Numbered from the stretch's first letter, positions 44,250 to 56,757 are shown. The stretch is DNA of 64,000 nucleotides from Saussurea involucrata (GCA_033807775.1 CM066321.1:44182850-44246849), one strand, 5' to 3'. Translations and numbers: made by a program. Notes: generated by a model not told the origin, from the sequence alone.

Positions 44250-46651
44250 AAACAAAGGAAGATTAGTTTGATTTAGGCACCCATTTTACTATGGGTCCAC
44301 ATTTGTCAGTGGTGGTAGAGGAAGTGGAAGGTTCAACAATCTTCGCATCATTTGAAGATTCAGCTTCAGGACAAGTCTTCACTTTGGTTATTTTCTTAAC
44401 CTCAGTGGTTGGTTTCATCTTAACATGATTTGCACCAGGATTGGTCTTCTTTGCCTTGGGGGCATCCTTCTTTACCTTGGCTAATTTTTCAGCCTTGGTA
44501 GCTGTGGGCCATTTACTAGCAATATGATTGGTAAGTCCATAGTGATAACATTTCCTATCGCTAAAAGTAGCTTTAGACCATAGGCATTTTTATTTGAAAT
44601 TTTCAAACGGGCAGGGCCTGTACCAAGAATACCTTTAGCATCGGATCTTGGGGGAACCTTAGGTTCATCAAGATTCTTAGCTAATAAATTAATCCTAATC
44701 CTAGGAATTGATTGCTGAGCATGCTCATTAATCTTATCCTTAGAAGTTGAGGATTGATTAGCTTAAGGTTTAACATTCTTCAGCTTAGGTACTTTGGTAC
44801 CCTTCTGAGGTTTTTGGAAAATAATTTTCTCTTTACCTTTCAGTTTAGAACTTAAGGTAGAGGTTTCCTCAGGGATGGGAGTTTTAGAAGAGGAACACTA
44901 AGACGAAGAGGTGTCAGGGATATAAGACAGGAATATTCCAAACTTAAGCATGGAACGATCAATGGTTGGTTCCTTAGCATCAACTTTATAACCAAGACCA
45001 CTTTTGTCACTCAGGGGAATCTGAGCACGAATTATCTCAGTGATCGTTGTTGAGGATTTACACCATCCTTCAACAGTATCCTTTTCAGCCTTTAATGTAG
45101 CGATAGCATCTTCTCGTTCAATTCTAATGATTTGATTTATACAGACCTGATCTTTCAAATTTTCTTCTATTTTAGAAAGCTTTTCTATTTGCAACTGACA
45201 GTTTTTAAGCTGTTCAGCGAGATCAATATTTAGTTTTTCAGCTTTGGTCTTGCCATTCATGGCATCATATAAATCAACAGTCAAAAGATCGACGGTCCGA
45301 CGTCTTTCGATGTAATTGAGGGCTGAAGTTTGAGTATCAGTTAGAGAGTTTGATACCTGAGAGGTGGAGGTAGAAGTAGAGGGAATTTCAGCTTGTTCTT
45401 CCTCTTCTTCTATTTTGGCCATGAGGCAGAGATTGGCCTCATCATCATCTTCAGAGTCAGATGATTCCTCATCAGAAAGAGCCCAGTCATGATCTTCAGC
45501 GATCATGCCTTTGCCTTTCTTTTTAAAGCTTTTCAGCTTTGCATATTTTTCTTTCAGCTTCTTGTACTTGTCATCTCTAGCCTTGGGATTAGAGGATTTC
45601 TTGTAGGAAGAAGATGAGGGTCTGAAGACTTTCTTTGACTTGCATTCACTAGCAAAGTGTCCTACTTTTTCATAGTTAAAGCAGGTAGCAGTGGCCATAT
45701 CTACAGGGGTTGAAGATTTTGGCTTGTCAGTGAGGGAAAGAGGTTTATTTCTTCTGAAGTTACTCTTTCTGGCGAATCTCCTGAATGTATTAGTCAGGAG
45801 TGCCAGTGACTCATCTATATCTGAAGGATCAGCTTCTGATGATTCATCAGAGTTAGACTCCAACTCAGTGATAGTGACAGTAGATCGCTGAGTAGGTACC
45901 AATTCTGAAGAGAGTAAAGCAACAGGCGTGCTTTTGGAATCTTTTATAAGATTCTTCTTAAGATGACACGACAGCTTATGATTGAGCATAATGCCAAATA
46001 AGGTAGAAAAGGTCATTAATTTCAGATCCTTTGAGAGCTTAAGACACATTGAATAACTGTCCCAACTTTTAGATAGACTTTCTATAAACTTTGTCAGGAT
46101 CTCAAAGTTCGAATATTACTTACCAACAGTTTTTAAGTCAATGATTAAATAGTTAAAGCATTGATGAACTTCAGAGAGGGTTTAATTCTTACCACAGATG
46201 AAACTTTCGTACTGTCTTACCAGGTTGATCTTTCTCGAATCCTGGACTTCAGAAGTACCTTCATATTGAACACATATAGTGTCCCACATGGCTTTAGAAC
46301 TTTTTAGGTTCATGACGGAGTGGTAGACTTCATCAGGAAGAGCCATAGAGAGGGTGGATCCGGCCTTAGTGTCAATGGCCACCTTCTTCTTGTCTTCATC
46401 AGTCCACGTGCTAACTGCCCTGGGAATGATTCTTTCAGGAATGGCACTCTAGTAGCAGTGCCTAGAACTTCAGGATCTATCATGACAGGGGCATATGGTC
46501 CATTTTCAATGTAGTAAGGCATAGTAGGATCTATAGCTTCCAAGAAGAGCATCATCCTATTTTTCCATAGATTGAAGTTATCTTTGGAAAATCTAGGGGG
46601 TTTTGCAAGAGAACCATTATCGATATAGTTTGTGTTTGTAGTGTTTGCCAT
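44250..46651 (-). pseudogene. Sirevirus A gag, broken
   Basis: Starts MANTTNTNYIDNGSLAKPP at 46651 and resembles the gag of element C throughout. It forms the particle and binds RNA. It has a frame change near 46400, a stop near 46180 and losses near 46050 and 44898. The first zinc knuckle reads CFNYEKVGHFASEC (second Cys changed to Tyr). The second reads CYHYGLTNHIASKW (two Cys lost). A coiled-coil section (about 45300-45060) and acidic tracts follow the first knuckle. The region from 44250 to the ATG is also present as copy 2. Confidence 0.8.
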
Positions 46652-46721
46652 ATTGAGAAAATAGCAAGGAAGAAAAAAGAATATAGTATAAGCAAGATCT
46701 TGTTTATTAGATTAAACAAAC

Positions 46722-46735
46722 TGCTCTGATACGAC
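46722..46735 (-). promoter_or_regulatory. Sirevirus A primer-binding site with one mismatch
   Basis: The minus strand reads CGTATCAGAGCA next to the 5' LTR, against TGGTATCAGAGCA in element C; one base of the initiator-tRNA match is changed. Confidence 0.65.
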
Positions 46736-46736
46736 T

Positions 46737-47682
46737 TGTTGGTCCCAAAGGGGTTATACACGTTTGTAGAGGGGGGGGGGGGGGGGGGGGTTGAATACAA
46801 ACACACAAATTTTATCTTTCTAAATTGTTTATTGATATGTATCAAACAATTTACAGTTTGTTGCGGAACAAGATTAAGGAATAAACCTAATCTAAACAAA
46901 CTATGAGAATCACTAAGAGTTCTTGCACTAGAAATAGAGATTAAGAAAATTTAGAATACTAAGGAGACTATTCTAACACACAGTAAGTTCATCAAGAGGA
47001 AAGGTTCGAGCACTTCACAAATGAAGTAGGGTTTCTTTTATATACTGCATGCATTTAATGCATGTCAGTATACCTTTTTACACGTGGAAACCTCTGGTTG
47101 GTTGCATGTTTTGACTTCAGTAGACTACCTAGTGGCTGCATGATGAACAATGTAAGATCAGAGTTGGTTGTACGATTCTGGACAAAAAGGATGTCCATTC
47201 TGACACAGTCGTACGGAGGCGTGCAAGGGGATAAAACAAAAGTTGCTTGTAGAGGAGGCTTCATGATAAGCGTTCGATGAATGATTCTTTATCAGCGAAT
47301 GATAAAGTTCAGCGTTCGCTGAAGTCTTCTAAGTGAAACTTCACGTTGAGTGGACAAGTCTTGGCTTCGCTGATATCCGCATCAGTTCATTAGTAGACTT
47401 AGTCGCTGGTTCTTTGGCTTGATCTTCGACTTCAGCGTAGAACATGGTTGACGTGAATCTTGTCTTCAGGGATCATAAGTAAACAACGTAAATTAAACTA
47501 TCAACGATCACCAGTGAGACTTGAACAGGCTCAGGGCTCACTGATGAACAGTGTTCGCTGAATGCGTAAATTAAAGAACATGAGTTTCCTATCAGCGGTA
47601 CTAAACAGATTTAGTATTTATCAGCGATAGTGAAACTCTAATACATATTGTCTACTTACAATTTTCACTAAGTGTTTCTCAG
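46737..47682 (-). mobile_element. Sirevirus A 5' LTR, missing its outer ~35 bp
   Basis: Begins TGTTGGTCCC and matches 27421-28388, but stops at TGTTTCTCAG and runs straight into element B ORF3 (TCTCAGGATCC). A 20-base G run lies at 46771-46790. Confidence 0.82.
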
Positions 47683-48891
47683 TCTCAGGATCCCTGTCTT
47701 CTTGGCCAGAGATCCCAACTTCCTGTTCCACCACTGCCATTCTGTCTTCAATGCCAGAAATGGCATGTGTACTTTGCAAAATGAATTCCACTGCCATCTC
47801 CAGCTTATCCCGGTCAGCCTGGGAGAAGTGAGATGTATGAACAGTGGGAGCGTTTAGCGTTTCAAGGATCTTGGTGAGTAGGTCATTGTTGTCAGCGAAC
47901 TTCTTGGAGAGGCTGCTCAGCTCACCTTGTAGACCGGTGTAGTTGGTCTTTAGAGAACTTACCTCACCACTGAGAGATGAAACCCCAGCGGAGAGATCAG
48001 TGACAGCGGTGGTGAGTTTGTTGATGTTGGAGGTGTTGTTGACGATGGCGGTCTTCACTGTTGTCAGTCCTACGTCAACTTTGGTGAAGTCAGCGGAGAA
48101 GGCTTTGTCTTTGACAGCAGTTGAGAGTTGCTTCAGCGTCTCTCCAGCGTCTGTAACCGCTGAAGAGTTGTTGGAGATGGTGGTGGTGAGATTCGTCACT
48201 TTATCAGCACTTTCCTTGAGGGAAGTGCTGATGGTGCCCAAATTTTGACCTAAAAAAGCAAACAACTGGTGAGCTAAGGAAAGCTCAGAAGTTAGGGGTG
48301 CAGAGAGAGAAGTGGTTGTTGTTGGGATACCTGTAGGAGGGTTGGAGAAGGAGTGGATGTCACGATACCCTGAATGATGTTCCAAGTCGTCTTCAAAAGA
48401 CGACCCTACAGGTCCAGTGTTCTACTACATCATGTTTTGGAGGGTTGCAGCGGCTGAGTCCGTCAGCATTATTGATGGCATTGTGGGTGTCATGGTATAG
48501 AGAAAAGTAGAATAAGCGAACGTTGGATCCGCTGAGAAAATCCTCTGCAGCACTTTGAGGTGTTGTGGAGTGGGGGTTCTCATCCATGTTAACTTCAGTG
48601 AACTGAGTCACTGAAGTGGTTTGAATAGGGGTGGTTTCAGCGAGTGTGGCGGAGTGGACCACAAAATCATCCATCGTTCCCTGTGAAGAGGCGAACGTGG
48701 GGTCTTCATCCTGAGAAGGCTTGGGGAGCTCCTTTGCTTGCTTCTTGGACTTATGGGTGCCAAGGGGGGTGAGGTAGAGTGTTTCCTCTTTTAAGAGAGG
48801 AGGTTGTAGTGGTCTGGGTGTCAGCGGTTGGGATTACCGCTGCTGTAGCAGTAGCCACTGAAGTAGAAGAAGAAGAGGGAGTGCAAAGAAG
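47683..48891 (-). pseudogene. Sirevirus B ORF3, middle part (duplication copy 1)
   Basis: Coiled-coil region (LSSEVSSL-type heptads; LLTKILETLNAPT) ending in SGQEDRDPE at the fused LTR. Further upstream are DDFVVHSATLAE and a shortened, frame-shifted segment near 48385-48430 compared with element A. It corresponds to the part of exon 1 upstream of 27420, showing that A entered B here. Confidence 0.72.
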
Positions 48892-49043
48892 AGAGAGTAC
48901 CCCAAACCCTCGGGTATAGCCTTTTCCATTTCTACCAAAGGTCACTGAGGGACCTTTCTCTTCCTTATATTCAGCGAGCAGGTTCTTTTTGCCAGCATAT
49001 GTCTAGAGCATCCGCTATCGAGATACCAGATACCCTTCAGGAC
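48892..49043 (-). pseudogene. Sirevirus A pol 5' fragment (copy 2)
   Basis: Start of the protease region only. At 48892 it is fused to B ORF3, producing a chimeric open frame (48751-48945) that is a by-product of the duplication. Confidence 0.75.
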
Positions 49044-49047
49044 CTGC

Positions 49048-51448
49048 AAACAAAGGAAGATTAGTTTGATTTAGGCACCCATTTTACTATGGGTCCACAT
49101 TTGTCAGTGGTGGTAGAGGAAGTGGAAGGTTCAACAATCTTCGCATCATTTGAAGATTCAGCTTCAGGACAAGTCTTCACTTTGGTTATTTTCTTAACCT
49201 CAGTGGTTGGTTTCATCTTAACATGATTTGCACCAGGATTGGTCTTCTTTGCCTTGGGGGCATCCTTCTTTACCTTGGCTAATTTTTCAGCCTTGGTAGC
49301 TGTGGGCCATTTACTAGCAATATGATTGGTAAGTCCATAGTGATAACATTTCCTATCGCTAAAAGTAGCTTTAGACCATAGGCATTTTTATTTGAAATTT
49401 TCAAACGGGCAGGGCCTGTACCAAGAATACCTTTAGCATCGGATCTTGGGGGAACCTTAGGTTCATCAAGATTCTTAGCTAATAAATTAATCCTAATCCT
49501 AGGAATTGATTGCTGAGCATGCTCATTAATCTTATCCTTAGAAGTTGAGGATTGATTAGCTTAAGGTTTAACATTCTTCAGCTTAGGTACTTTGGTACCC
49601 TTCTGAGGTTTTTGGAAAATAATTTTCTCTTTACCTTTCAGTTTAGAACTTAAGGTAGAGGTTTCCTCAGGGATGGGAGTTTTAGAAGAGGAACACTAAG
49701 ACGAAGAGGTGTCAGGGATATAAGACAGGAATATTCCAAACTTAAGCATGGAACGATCAATGGTTGGTTCCTTAGCATCAACTTTATAACCAAGACCACT
49801 TTTGTCACTCAGGGGAATCTGAGCACGAATTATCTCAGTGATCGTTGTTGAGGATTTACACCATCCTTCAACAGTATCCTTTTCAGCCTTTAATGTAGCG
49901 ATAGCATCTTCTCGTTCAATTCTAATGATTTGATTTATACAGACCTGATCTTTCAAATTTTCTTCTATTTTAGAAAGCTTTTCTATTTGCAACTGACAGT
50001 TTTTAAGCTGTTCAGCGAGATCAATATTTAGTTTTTCAGCTTTGGTCTTGCCATTCATGGCATCATATAAATCAACAGTCAAAAGATCGACGGTCCGACG
50101 TCTTTCGATGTAATTGAGGGCTGAAGTTTGAGTATCAGTTAGAGAGTTTGATACCTGAGAGGTGGAGGTAGAAGTAGAGGGAATTTCAGCTTGTTCTTCC
50201 TCTTCTTCTATTTTGGCCATGAGGCAGAGATTGGCCTCATCATCATCTTCAGAGTCAGATGATTCCTCATCAGAAAGAGCCCAGTCATGATCTTCAGCGA
50301 TCATGCCTTTGCCTTTCTTTTTAAAGCTTTTCAGCTTTGCATATTTTTCTTTCAGCTTCTTGTACTTGTCATCTCTAGCCTTGGGATTAGAGGATTTCTT
50401 GTAGGAAGAAGATGAGGGTCTGAAGACTTTCTTTGACTTGCATTCACTAGCAAAGTGTCCTACTTTTTCATAGTTAAAGCAGGTAGCAGTGGCCATATCT
50501 ACAGGGGTTGAAGATTTTGGCTTGTCAGTGAGGGAAAGAGGTTTATTTCTTCTGAAGTTACTCTTTCTGGCGAATCTCCTGAATGTATTAGTCAGGAGTG
50601 CCAGTGACTCATCTATATCTGAAGGATCAGCTTCTGATGATTCATCAGAGTTAGACTCCAACTCAGTGATAGTGACAGTAGATCGCTGAGTAGGTACCAA
50701 TTCTGAAGAGAGTAAAGCAACAGGCGTGCTTTTGGAATCTTTTATAAGATTCTTCTTAAGATGACACGACAGCTTATGATTGAGCATAATGCCAAATAAG
50801 GTAGAAAAGGTCATTAATTTCAGATCCTTTGAGAGCTTAAGACACATTGAATAACTGTCCCAACTTTTAGATAGACTTTCTATAAACTTTGTCAGGATCT
50901 CAAAGTTCGAATATTACTTACCAACAGTTTTTAAGTCAATGATTAAATAGTTAAAGCATTGATGAACTTCAGAGAGGGTTTAATTCTTACCACAGATGAA
51001 ACTTTCGTACTGTCTTACCAGGTTGATCTTTCTCGAATCCTGGACTTCAGAAGTACCTTCATATTGAACACATATAGTGTCCCACATGGCTTTAGAACTT
51101 TTTAGGTTCATGACGGAGTGGTAGACTTCATCAGGAAGAGCCATAGAGAGGGTGGATCCGGCCTTAGTGTCAATGGCCACCTTCTTCTTGTCTTCATCAG
51201 TCCACGTGCTAACTGCCCTGGGAATGATTCTTTCAGGAATGGCACTCTAGTAGCAGTGCCTAGAACTTCAGGATCTATCATGACAGGGGCATATGGTCCA
51301 TTTTCAATGTAGTAAGGCATAGTAGGATCTATAGCTTCCAAGAAGAGCATCATCCTATTTTTCCATAGATTGAAGTTATCTTTGGAAAATCTAGGGGGTT
51401 TTGCAAGAGAACATTATCGATATAGTTTGTGTTTGTAGTGTTTGCCAT
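49048..51448 (-). pseudogene. Sirevirus A gag (copy 2)
   Basis: Duplicate of 44250-46651, with the same stops and the same damaged zinc knuckles. A further one-base deletion near 51412 shifts the frame soon after the ATG at 51448. Confidence 0.8.
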
Positions 51449-51533
51449 ATTGAGAAAATAGCAAGGAAGAAAAAAGAATATAGTATAAGCAAGATCTTGT
51501 TTATTAGATTAAACAAACTGCTCTGATACGACT

Positions 51534-52473
51534 TGTTGGTCCCAAAGGGGTTATACACGTTTGTAGAGGGGGGGGGGGGGGTTGAATACAAACACACAAA
51601 TTTTATCTTTCTAAATTGTTTATTGATATGTATCAAACAATTTACAGTTTGTTGCGGAACAAGATTAAGGAATAAACCTAATCTAAACAAACTATGAGAA
51701 TCACTAAGAGTTCTTGCACTAGAAATAGAGATTAAGAAAATTTAGAATACTAAGGAGACTATTCTAACACACAGTAAGTTCATCAAGAGGAAAGGTTCGA
51801 GCACTTCACAAATGAAGTAGGGTTTCTTTTATATACTGCATGCATTTAATGCATGTCAGTATACCTTTTTACACGTGGAAACCTCTGGTTGGTTGCATGT
51901 TTTGACTTCAGTAGACTACCTAGTGGCTGCATGATGAACAATGTAAGATCAGAGTTGGTTGTACGATTCTGGACAAAAAGGATGTCCATTCTGACACAGT
52001 CGTACGGAGGCGTGCAAGGGGATAAAACAAAAGTTGCTTGTAGAGGAGGCTTCATGATAAGCGTTCGATGAATGATTCTTTATCAGCGAATGATAAAGTT
52101 CAGCGTTCGCTGAAGTCTTCTAAGTGAAACTTCACGTTGAGTGGACAAGTCTTGGCTTCGCTGATATCCGCATCAGTTCATTAGTAGACTTAGTCGCTGG
52201 TTCTTTGGCTTGATCTTCGACTTCAGCGTAGAACATGGTTGACGTGAATCTTGTCTTCAGGGATCATAAGTAAACAACGTAAATTAAACTATCAACGATC
52301 ACCAGTGAGACTTGAACAGGCTCAGGGCTCACTGATGAACAGTGTTCGCTGAATGCGTAAATTAAAGAACATGAGTTTCCTATCAGCGGTACTAAACAGA
52401 TTTAGTATTTATCAGCGATAGTGAAACTCTAATACATATTGTCTACTTACAATTTTCACTAAGTGTTTCTCAG
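51534..52473 (-). mobile_element. Sirevirus A 5' LTR, truncated (copy 2)
   Basis: Copy of 46737-47682 with the same truncated right end and a shorter G run. Confidence 0.82.
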
Positions 52474-53682
52474 TCTCAGGATCCCTGTCTTCTTGGCCAG
52501 AGATCCCAACTTCCTGTTCCACCACTGCCATTCTGTCTTCAATGCCAGAAATGGCATGTGTACTTTGCAAAATGAATTCCACTGCCATCTCCAGCTTATC
52601 CCGGTCAGCCTGGGAGAAGTGAGATGTATGAACAGTGGGAGCGTTTAGCGTTTCAAGGATCTTGGTGAGTAGGTCATTGTTGTCAGCGAACTTCTTGGAG
52701 AGGCTGCTCAGCTCACCTTGTAGACCGGTGTAGTTGGTCTTTAGAGAACTTACCTCACCACTGAGAGATGAAACCCCAGCGGAGAGATCAGTGACAGCGG
52801 TGGTGAGTTTGTTGATGTTGGAGGTGTTGTTGACGATGGCGGTCTTCACTGTTGTCAGTCCTACGTCAACTTTGGTGAAGTCAGCGGAGAAGGCTTTGTC
52901 TTTGACAGCAGTTGAGAGTTGCTTCAGCGTCTCTCCAGCGTCTGTAACCGCTGAAGAGTTGTTGGAGATGGTGGTGGTGAGATTCGTCACTTTATCAGCA
53001 CTTTCCTTGAGGGAAGTGCTGATGGTGCCCAAATTTTGACCTAAAAAAGCAAACAACTGGTGAGCTAAGGAAAGCTCAGAAGTTAGGGGTGCAGAGAGAG
53101 AAGTGGTTGTTGTTGGGATACCTGTAGGAGGGTTGGAGAAGGAGTGGATGTCACGATACCCTGAATGATGTTCCAAGTCGTCTTCAAAAGACGACCCTAC
53201 AGGTCCAGTGTTCTACTACATCATGTTTTGGAGGGTTGCAGCGGCTGAGTCCGTCAGCATTATTGATGGCATTGTGGGTGTCATGGTATAGAGAAAAGTA
53301 GAATAAGCGAACGTTGGATCCGCTGAGAAAATCCTCTGCAGCACTTTGAGGTGTTGTGGAGTGGGGGTTCTCATCCATGTTAACTTCAGTGAACTGAGTC
53401 ACTGAAGTGGTTTGAATAGGGGTGGTTTCAGCGAGTGTGGCGGAGTGGACCACAAAATCATCCATCGTTCCCTGTGAAGAGGCGAACGTGGGGTCTTCAT
53501 CCTGAGAAGGCTTGGGGAGCTCCTTTGCTTGCTTCTTGGACTTATGGGTGCCAAGGGGGGTGAGGTAGAGTGTTTCCTCTTTTAAGAGAGGAGGTTGTAG
53601 TGGTCTGGGTGTCAGCGGTTGGGATTACCGCTGCTGTAGCAGTAGCCACTGAAGTAGAAGAAGAAGAGGGAGTGCAAAGAAG
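52474..53682 (-). pseudogene. Sirevirus B ORF3, middle part (copy 2)
   Basis: Copy of 47683-48891, here still joined to its natural upstream neighbour at 53683. Confidence 0.75.
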
Positions 53683-54426
53683 AGAGAGTAGAGTAGAAAG
53701 ACGTACCTCACCCTTTACGGGCTTGAAGTCGAGAACCTTAGGGTCGACCTGGGAAAGCTTCAGGTATCCCTTCTTGGGATAGTCCTCCTTTAGGCCATAA
53801 GCGAAGATGGCACTGAGGAATCTGGGATAAGGAACATCAGTTGGGCGATCTGGCCTCTCCACCCTTTCCATCAGATCTTCAAAGATTACGCGAGCGTAAT
53901 CAACATGGAGGCCTTTAAGTAGAGCGTAGGCCATCAGGTACTGAGGCTTGGATGCCTGATCAGTGGAGCCGTGCTTCGCTGTCATGCAGCTAATCACGTG
54001 CGTGAAGATGAAGTTGATCTCCGATGGCATCATGCTCTTAAGGACATTGGTGAGCTTCTTCTCAGGGTCTTCACGTCCGGTGTTCCAGATGTACTTCATT
54101 TTGTCCAGGAAGGGGATGATTTCATTCTTTCCTTCAACGGTGTTGAGGTCAGGGAATGGGACAAAGGGATGAGTCTTCGGGCCAGCAGGTAGGTTCAAGG
54201 CTGCCCGGATAGCTGCAGGGGTGTTGGATCCTTCACCTAGCTCGGTCTCAAAACCGATGACAGAGTATTCCTTCTTGGTTTTTGCAGAGATAGCAGTGGT
54301 ACGATGAGAAATGTACCAGAACTACTGTAGGGGTCTTTTTGGGCAGGAGGGGTGATGGTCATAGCAGTTGCAAGAGGGCAGGTTTTGATGAAGTTGATAG
54401 CTTCAGTGAGATGGGGGGATGGTTTC
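53683..54426 (-). pseudogene. Sirevirus B ORF3, N-terminal part
   Basis: Minus-strand frame with GFETELGEG, TPAAIRAALNLPAGPK, FPDLNTVEGKNEIIPFLDKM, FIFTHVISCMTAKHGS and LDFKPVKGEVRLS, matching the N-terminal half of element A ORF3. A TAG near 54324 interrupts the frame upstream. It is cut at 54426 by solo LTR E and resumes at 56901. Confidence 0.72.
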
Positions 54427-55670
54427 TGATAAGTGCGATTTTTATATATTTTTACGTCAAATATTCCCTAAACTTAGTGTCAATTAGTTGCTTAAAGCAC
54501 CCCTATTAAATTAAGTTTTAGTATTCCATTGTTTGTAAATAAATAAAAGGAAAAAGAAATATAGCAATTTTAATATTTATATTAGTTAGATTAAGAAATA
54601 GAAAAAAAAATTAAATAATAAACTCTTTTTTTTGTTGCTTCACGTGACCATGGAAAAGAAAAGTAAATTACAATTGCTTGGTTCTTATGGTTGCTTTATT
54701 ATGTAGGCGGCCCACAACAAAACAAAGAAATAGAAAAAGAAAGCCCACTTCCAGCCGCCATCTTCATGGTTCACACGAAAAGAGCATCCACACAGCAACA
54801 GCGGCAGCAAAATTGAACAGACACATACGCGGCCTTCACCGTGGCCTCAAGCCGCGGCCCAAGTCGTGCGCCTCAGAATTGAGGTCGTGCGCCACTTTTG
54901 GCGGTTTCTTCACTTGAGGGTTTAATAGGAGGAGAAACCAACGATTTGAGGGGGTTTCAACTTCAGAAATCAGATTTGCAGGGAAGAAGAGAGCAAGAAG
55001 GAGACCAAATTGGAGCATTTCTCTTCATCAATTTCACTTAACCTTTGGTAATTTCTTTTTGTAGTTGTAACCCTAGTTTTAATTCCAACAATAGTTTGAT
55101 TAGATTTTGATGGTTGCACTTTGAGATTCCATTGTAATCATTTGGGACAAATCTATTTGCTTAATTTCTAATTTCAATGTCAATTTCGTTTGAGTTTTCA
55201 ATTAACTTGATCAATTAGTTGAATCTCTTATGAAAGATTGTTAGTCAAAATATTAGATACGTAATTGTCTTTTGGTTTTGATGAGTAACAATGGAACTCT
55301 TTGAATTCAATAAGGTTTTCAATTTGAGTTCTTGAAATCTTGCAATCAAGGTTATAATAAGCCGAACTTATGAGCTTATTGCCTTGAGTTGGTATTTTTC
55401 TAGTTCGATAAAGCTAATCACTTCTAAAGAAATTAAGAGCTTGTTTAATTTTTTAATTGTGATTAAGATCCGGTTGAAGAGCTTATTTTAACCGGTGTAA
55501 ATTAAGGAAACATAGAGGTCGTTAGAGCTTATTAACGACTATAATCAACTTAGGTTCGTTCTTTATGTTTACGTCTTTGGAATCAATGATAAGTGTCATC
55601 ATCTTAATCGAAATTAAACTAATGTTGGGTTTTATTTCACTGTTTATAATTAATTTTAGTCGCATTTTTA

Positions 55671-56566
55671 CTTTTCTAAATTGTTTATTGATAAATCATT
55701 AACAATTTACAGCTTGTTGCGGAAACAAGATTAAGGATAAACCTAAATCTAAACAAGTTGGAACACTAAGGTTTCTTGCACTAAGAAAGATATGGAGATT
55801 ACTAATAAAATCCTATCTTGAGAGAGATTTGAACTTGTCCAGAGTTAGCAAGTTACTTCAAAAGAAGTGAGTTCATCTCTTTATATACTGCATGCATTTA
55901 ATGCAAGTCAGTATACACTTTACACGTGTCATCAGCTGGTTGGTTGCATGGCATTGACCTTGGTTGACAACCTTAGTAGCCGTAAAGATGAACAGTGTAG
56001 TATCAGAGTGTTTGTACGATCTCAGATTTTCGGAGGTTCTTTTCTGACATTTCGTACGGCGGCGTGCAAGGGAGGTTAAGACAAAAGTACTTTGTACGGA
56101 GGACTTCATGATCAGCTTTCGTTGATTCAGCGATTATCATTTACTATTCAGCGAATGATAAAGTTCAGCGATAGCTGAAGTCTTGTACTTGATACTTCAC
56201 GTTGAGTGGACAAATCTGAGTCTTCGCTGATCCGCATCAGTTCATTAGTAGACTTGTCGCTGGTTCTTGAGCTTGATCTTCGACTTCAGCGTAGAACCTT
56301 TGTTGACGTGAAAATTGTCTTCAGGGATCATAAGTAAACAACTAACTTATCAGCGATCACCATAAGGACTGAACAGACTCAGAGCATTATGGTGAACAGT
56401 GTTCGCTGAATGTTTAATTTAAAGAGGGAGAGTTCCTATCAGCGGTACTGTAAGATCTTAGTACTTATCAGCGATAGTAAAACTCTGATACATATTGTTT
56501 ACATACAATTTTCACTAAGTATTTAAGAGAGGGTCATTATCAAATCACTGAGGGTTTGGATCAACA
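55671..56566 (-). mobile_element. Sirevirus LTR fragment inside element E
   Basis: Minus-orientation LTR that lacks its last ~70 bp (the TGTTGGTCCC side) but keeps the outer end GGATCAACA and the purine-tract complement ATCTCCCCCT. Very similar to the element C LTR (56962-57925) in inverted orientation. Confidence 0.8.
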
Positions 56567-56575
56567 ATCTCCCCC

Positions 56576-56757
56576 TAGGACATTCAGACGTTCCTTCATA
56601 CTGAACACATATTGTGTCCCACATGGCTTTTGATGACTTCAGGTTCATGACGGAATGGTAGACTTCGTCAGGAAGGGCCATGGATAATATGGATCTGGCT
56701 TTTGTATCTATTTCAGAAAGGACATTCAGTTGATCAAGTCCAACCCCCCCTCCCTTT
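56576..56757 (-). pseudogene. Sirevirus gag fragment fused to a purine tract
   Basis: Minus strand reads DTKARSILSMALPDEVYHSV and AMWDTICVQYEGTSE, identical in sense to gag of element C, then passes straight into AGGGGGAGAT and the LTR. All pol and ORF3 sequence is missing. On its other side is a C-rich stretch (CCAACCCCCCC) that resembles a scrambled LTR end. Confidence 0.75.

Larger units (their letters stand above)
27421..47682 (-). mobile_element. Sirevirus A, inserted in ORF3 of Sirevirus B, itself hit by element D
   Basis: Minus-strand Ty1/copia Sirevirus: 5' LTR at 46737-47682, primer site, gag, pol, ORF3 and 3' LTR at 27421-28388. Without element D it is about 12.6 kb, a normal Sirevirus size. 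Pol motifs and order (protease, integrase, RT, RNase H) show the copia class. The 5' LTR lacks its first ~35 bases, where it fuses to element B. Many stops and frameshifts show it is inactive. Confidence 0.85.
44094..48891. repeat. Tandem duplication, copy 1 (4798 bp)
   Basis: Holds the beginning of A pol, A gag, the A 5' LTR and part of B ORF3. It begins and ends with AGAGAGTA (44094-44101 and 48892-48899), the microhomology at the join. The long translations are letter-identical to those of copy 2. Confidence 0.9.
48892..53682. repeat. Tandem duplication, copy 2 (4791 bp)
   Basis: Same content as copy 1. The 7-bp length difference is fully explained by one lost C (ACCATTATCG to ACATTATCG near 51412) and a G run of 14 instead of 20 (51568-51581). 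I found no other difference in the long translations. Confidence 0.9.

Noticed and set aside
47621..48385. 254-residue protein as an intact gene (also at 52412-53176)
   Set aside because: Its last ~20 residues are antisense-side LTR sequence after the A/B fusion; it is a piece of ORF3.
48751..48945. A 64-residue chimeric protein joining pol and ORF3
   Set aside because: It is created by the duplication breakpoint at 48892 and has no start or end logic of its own.
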